This document shows positions 57,769 to 58,609 of a stretch of DNA of 58,609 nucleotides, one piece after another. The notes below the pieces were generated by a model. It did no database searches and was not told where the DNA came from. It saw only the letters and a program-made list of their open reading frames with translations. Origin of the DNA: Bacteroidota bacterium. Its GTDB lineage: Bacteria; Bacteroidota; Rhodothermia; Rhodothermales; Rubricoccaceae. Location of the stretch: the NCBI GenBank assembly GCA_012960515.1, contig DUBD01000169.1:10730-69338 (forward strand), read 5' to 3'. The position numbers and the translations under genes were made by a program. Positions within the stretch are counted from its first letter, which is position 1, and every line of letters begins with the position of its first letter.

Positions 57769-58476
57769 TTACAGCTCCGCGGTGGACCGGGCCGGGACCC
57801 ACCCCGTGGCATCGCCGAGGTGGACCTGCCGCCAGCCGCTGGCGGTGGCCTCCAGCAGGAGCACCTCGCCCTCTCGGACGCGGCCGACCTCCTCGGCCTC
57901 GGGGGTGGGCCGCGCGCGGGCTTCGACGGCGACGAGCGCGACGCCTCGCGGCGTCCCGGCGTCCCACACGGCGAGCGCGGCGAGCGCGACCGCCAGCAGG
58001 GCGAGAGGTGCGAGCGCGACCGCCCCCCAGCCGACCCAGCGGGACCGGCTCCGCCACCACCCGAAGCCAAGCGCCGCAGCGCCGAGGTACAGTAGCAGCG
58101 CCAGCCCAACGAGTGCCCCCGCACCGATCCGGCTCACGACCGTCCGCGCCGCTACGAACGGTGGGGGCACCGCCGGCGCTACTTGCCCCGAGAGGGCGTA
58201 CGCCTCGCGACGTGCGCTGGCGATCTCAGCATCGGCGGGGGAGAGGCGGTCGGCCCGTTCCAGCGCGAACACCGCCGGACCAGCTTCGCCTCGCGCCAGA
58301 TGGAGTCTGCCCAGCGCCAGGAGCGCCTCCGGGCTCGTCAAGTCGCCTGCGAGCGACTGGTCGAGCGCCGCGAGCGCGCCGGTTGTGTCTGCCTCGGCGG
58401 TAAGCTCCACCGACCGTTGGAAGAGCGCGTCTGGCGAGGTGGCCTGGAGCGCGAGGAGCAGCACGAGCGCCTTCAT
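57769..58476 (-). CDS. batE: BatE-like TPR / SH3 membrane protein
   Basis: A 235-residue protein. The signal peptide (to about residue 13) is followed by TPR-like helices (SVELTAEADTTGALAALDQS, LLALGRLHLARGEAGPAVFA). Two membrane segments come next (about 118-140 and 148-170), then a C-terminal SH3b domain (VAVEARARPTPEAEEVGRVR, GEVLLLEATASGWRQVHLGD with ATGWVPA). This order matches BatE of the Bacteroides aerotolerance (Bat) operon. Its ATG overlaps the stop of the upstream gene, probably batD. The function of Bat proteins is poorly known. Confidence 0.72.
   Translation of the reverse strand: MKALVLLLALQATSPDALFQRSVELTAEADTTGALAALDQSLAGDLTSPEALLALGRLHLARGEAGPAVFALERADRLSPADAEIASARREAYALSGQVAPAVPPPFVAARTVVSRIGAGALVGLALLLYLGAAALGFGWWRSRSRWVGWGAVALAPLALLAVALAALAVWDAGTPRGVALVAVEARARPTPEAEEVGRVREGEVLLLEATASGWRQVHLGDATGWVPARSTAEL
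57829..57845. repeat. 17-bp palindrome CCGCCAGC-C-GCTGGCGG
   Basis: Perfect 8-bp inverted repeat with a one-base spacer in batE, where the coding strand reads Ala-Ser-Gly-Trp-Arg, a third frame. Confidence 0.85.
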
Positions 58477-58609
58477 GACAAGACGGGGGCGAGGAGGGCA
58501 CGCACGCGCGCCTCGGCGTCCTTGGGCAGGGCGCCGCCGGCGAAGCGAGCACGCTCGACCTCTGCCAGGAGATGCCCCAGCGCGTCCGCGTCGATGCCGG
58601 ACTGGCGGG
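58473..58609 (-). CDS. C-terminal end of probable BatD (partial)
   Basis: Only the last 45 codons are in the window, running off its edge. They end with the helical RQSGIDADALGHLLAEVERA, RFAGGALPKDAEARVRALLA and PVLS, followed by TGA, which overlaps the batE ATG. BatD proteins end in a cytoplasmic helical tail of this kind, and batD-batE is the usual gene order, but the fragment is too short to be sure. Confidence 0.55.
   Translation of the reverse strand, partial: RQSGIDADALGHLLAEVERARFAGGALPKDAEARVRALLAPVLS

Noticed and set aside
1-58609. CRISPR array, prophage, insertion sequence or restriction genes
   Set aside because: No direct-repeat array, transposase, integrase or phage gene was seen; the 164-bp palindrome is the only candidate small mobile element.

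Overview
The window is a very GC-rich (about 70% by eye), gene-dense chromosomal segment. It suggests a flagellated member of the Rhodothermota/Bacteroidota group, such as the marine Rubricoccus/Rubrivirga lineage. The clues are a subtilase ending in a type IX secretion (T9SS/Por) sorting domain, two kinase-TPR proteins behind an ECF-like sigma factor, a BatE-like gene, and high GC. The assignment is an inference; there is no rRNA or marker gene here to prove it.

Layout. 1-9032 is housekeeping and envelope: an unknown beta-rich protein, an L,D-transpeptidase, a HAD phosphatase, a membrane sulfatase behind a flavin-reductase-like gene, the secreted subtilase, and an ArsR regulator coupled to an alkylguanine methyltransferase. 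9198-45358 is an almost uninterrupted flagellar block. Its order is flgFGAHIJNKL, fliC, fliS-fliD-fliT, flgM facing a sigma-54 activator (fleR), flgBC-orf-fliEFGHIJ-motE-fliK-flgDE, motAB-fliL, fliMN, fliOPQR, flhBAFG-orf-fliA. 45402-45475 is a tRNA-Val. 45789-50373 carries a short nitroreductase-like gene, an MscS channel, endonuclease V and a HAD-IG 5'-nucleotidase. 50401-55995 (minus strand) is the ECF-like sigma plus two Ser/Thr kinase-TPR genes. 56235-58609 (minus strand) holds a broken OmpA-family gene, batE and the tail of probable batD.

The flagellar block encodes the rod, MS and C rings, both outer rings, hook, junction, filament, cap, export apparatus, stators, chaperones (FlgN, FliS, FliT-like), the placement pair FlhF/FlhG, and regulators (FleR-like activator, FliA, FlgM). 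No chemotaxis gene is present, and FliM lacks the N-terminal CheY-docking segment. The DNA shows a regulatory cascade. Sigma-54 -24/-12 elements sit before flgF, flgB, fliM, fliO and flhB, most of them 26-30 nt from the start codon. A matching pair of sigma-28 boxes (TAAA-N15-CTCGATCC) sits before fliS and flgM.

The most unusual DNA-level signals are these. The octamer GCTGGCGG, one base from the E. coli Chi site, occurs about 110 times. It also forms palindromes CCGCCAGC(N)GCTGGCGG that recur in all three coding frames and between genes. A symmetric 164-bp imperfect palindrome lies between fliD and the fliT-like gene. Two genes carry lesions: flgE has one frameshift, and the OmpA-family gene has a frameshift plus an in-frame TAG. 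These may be real decay or sequence errors.
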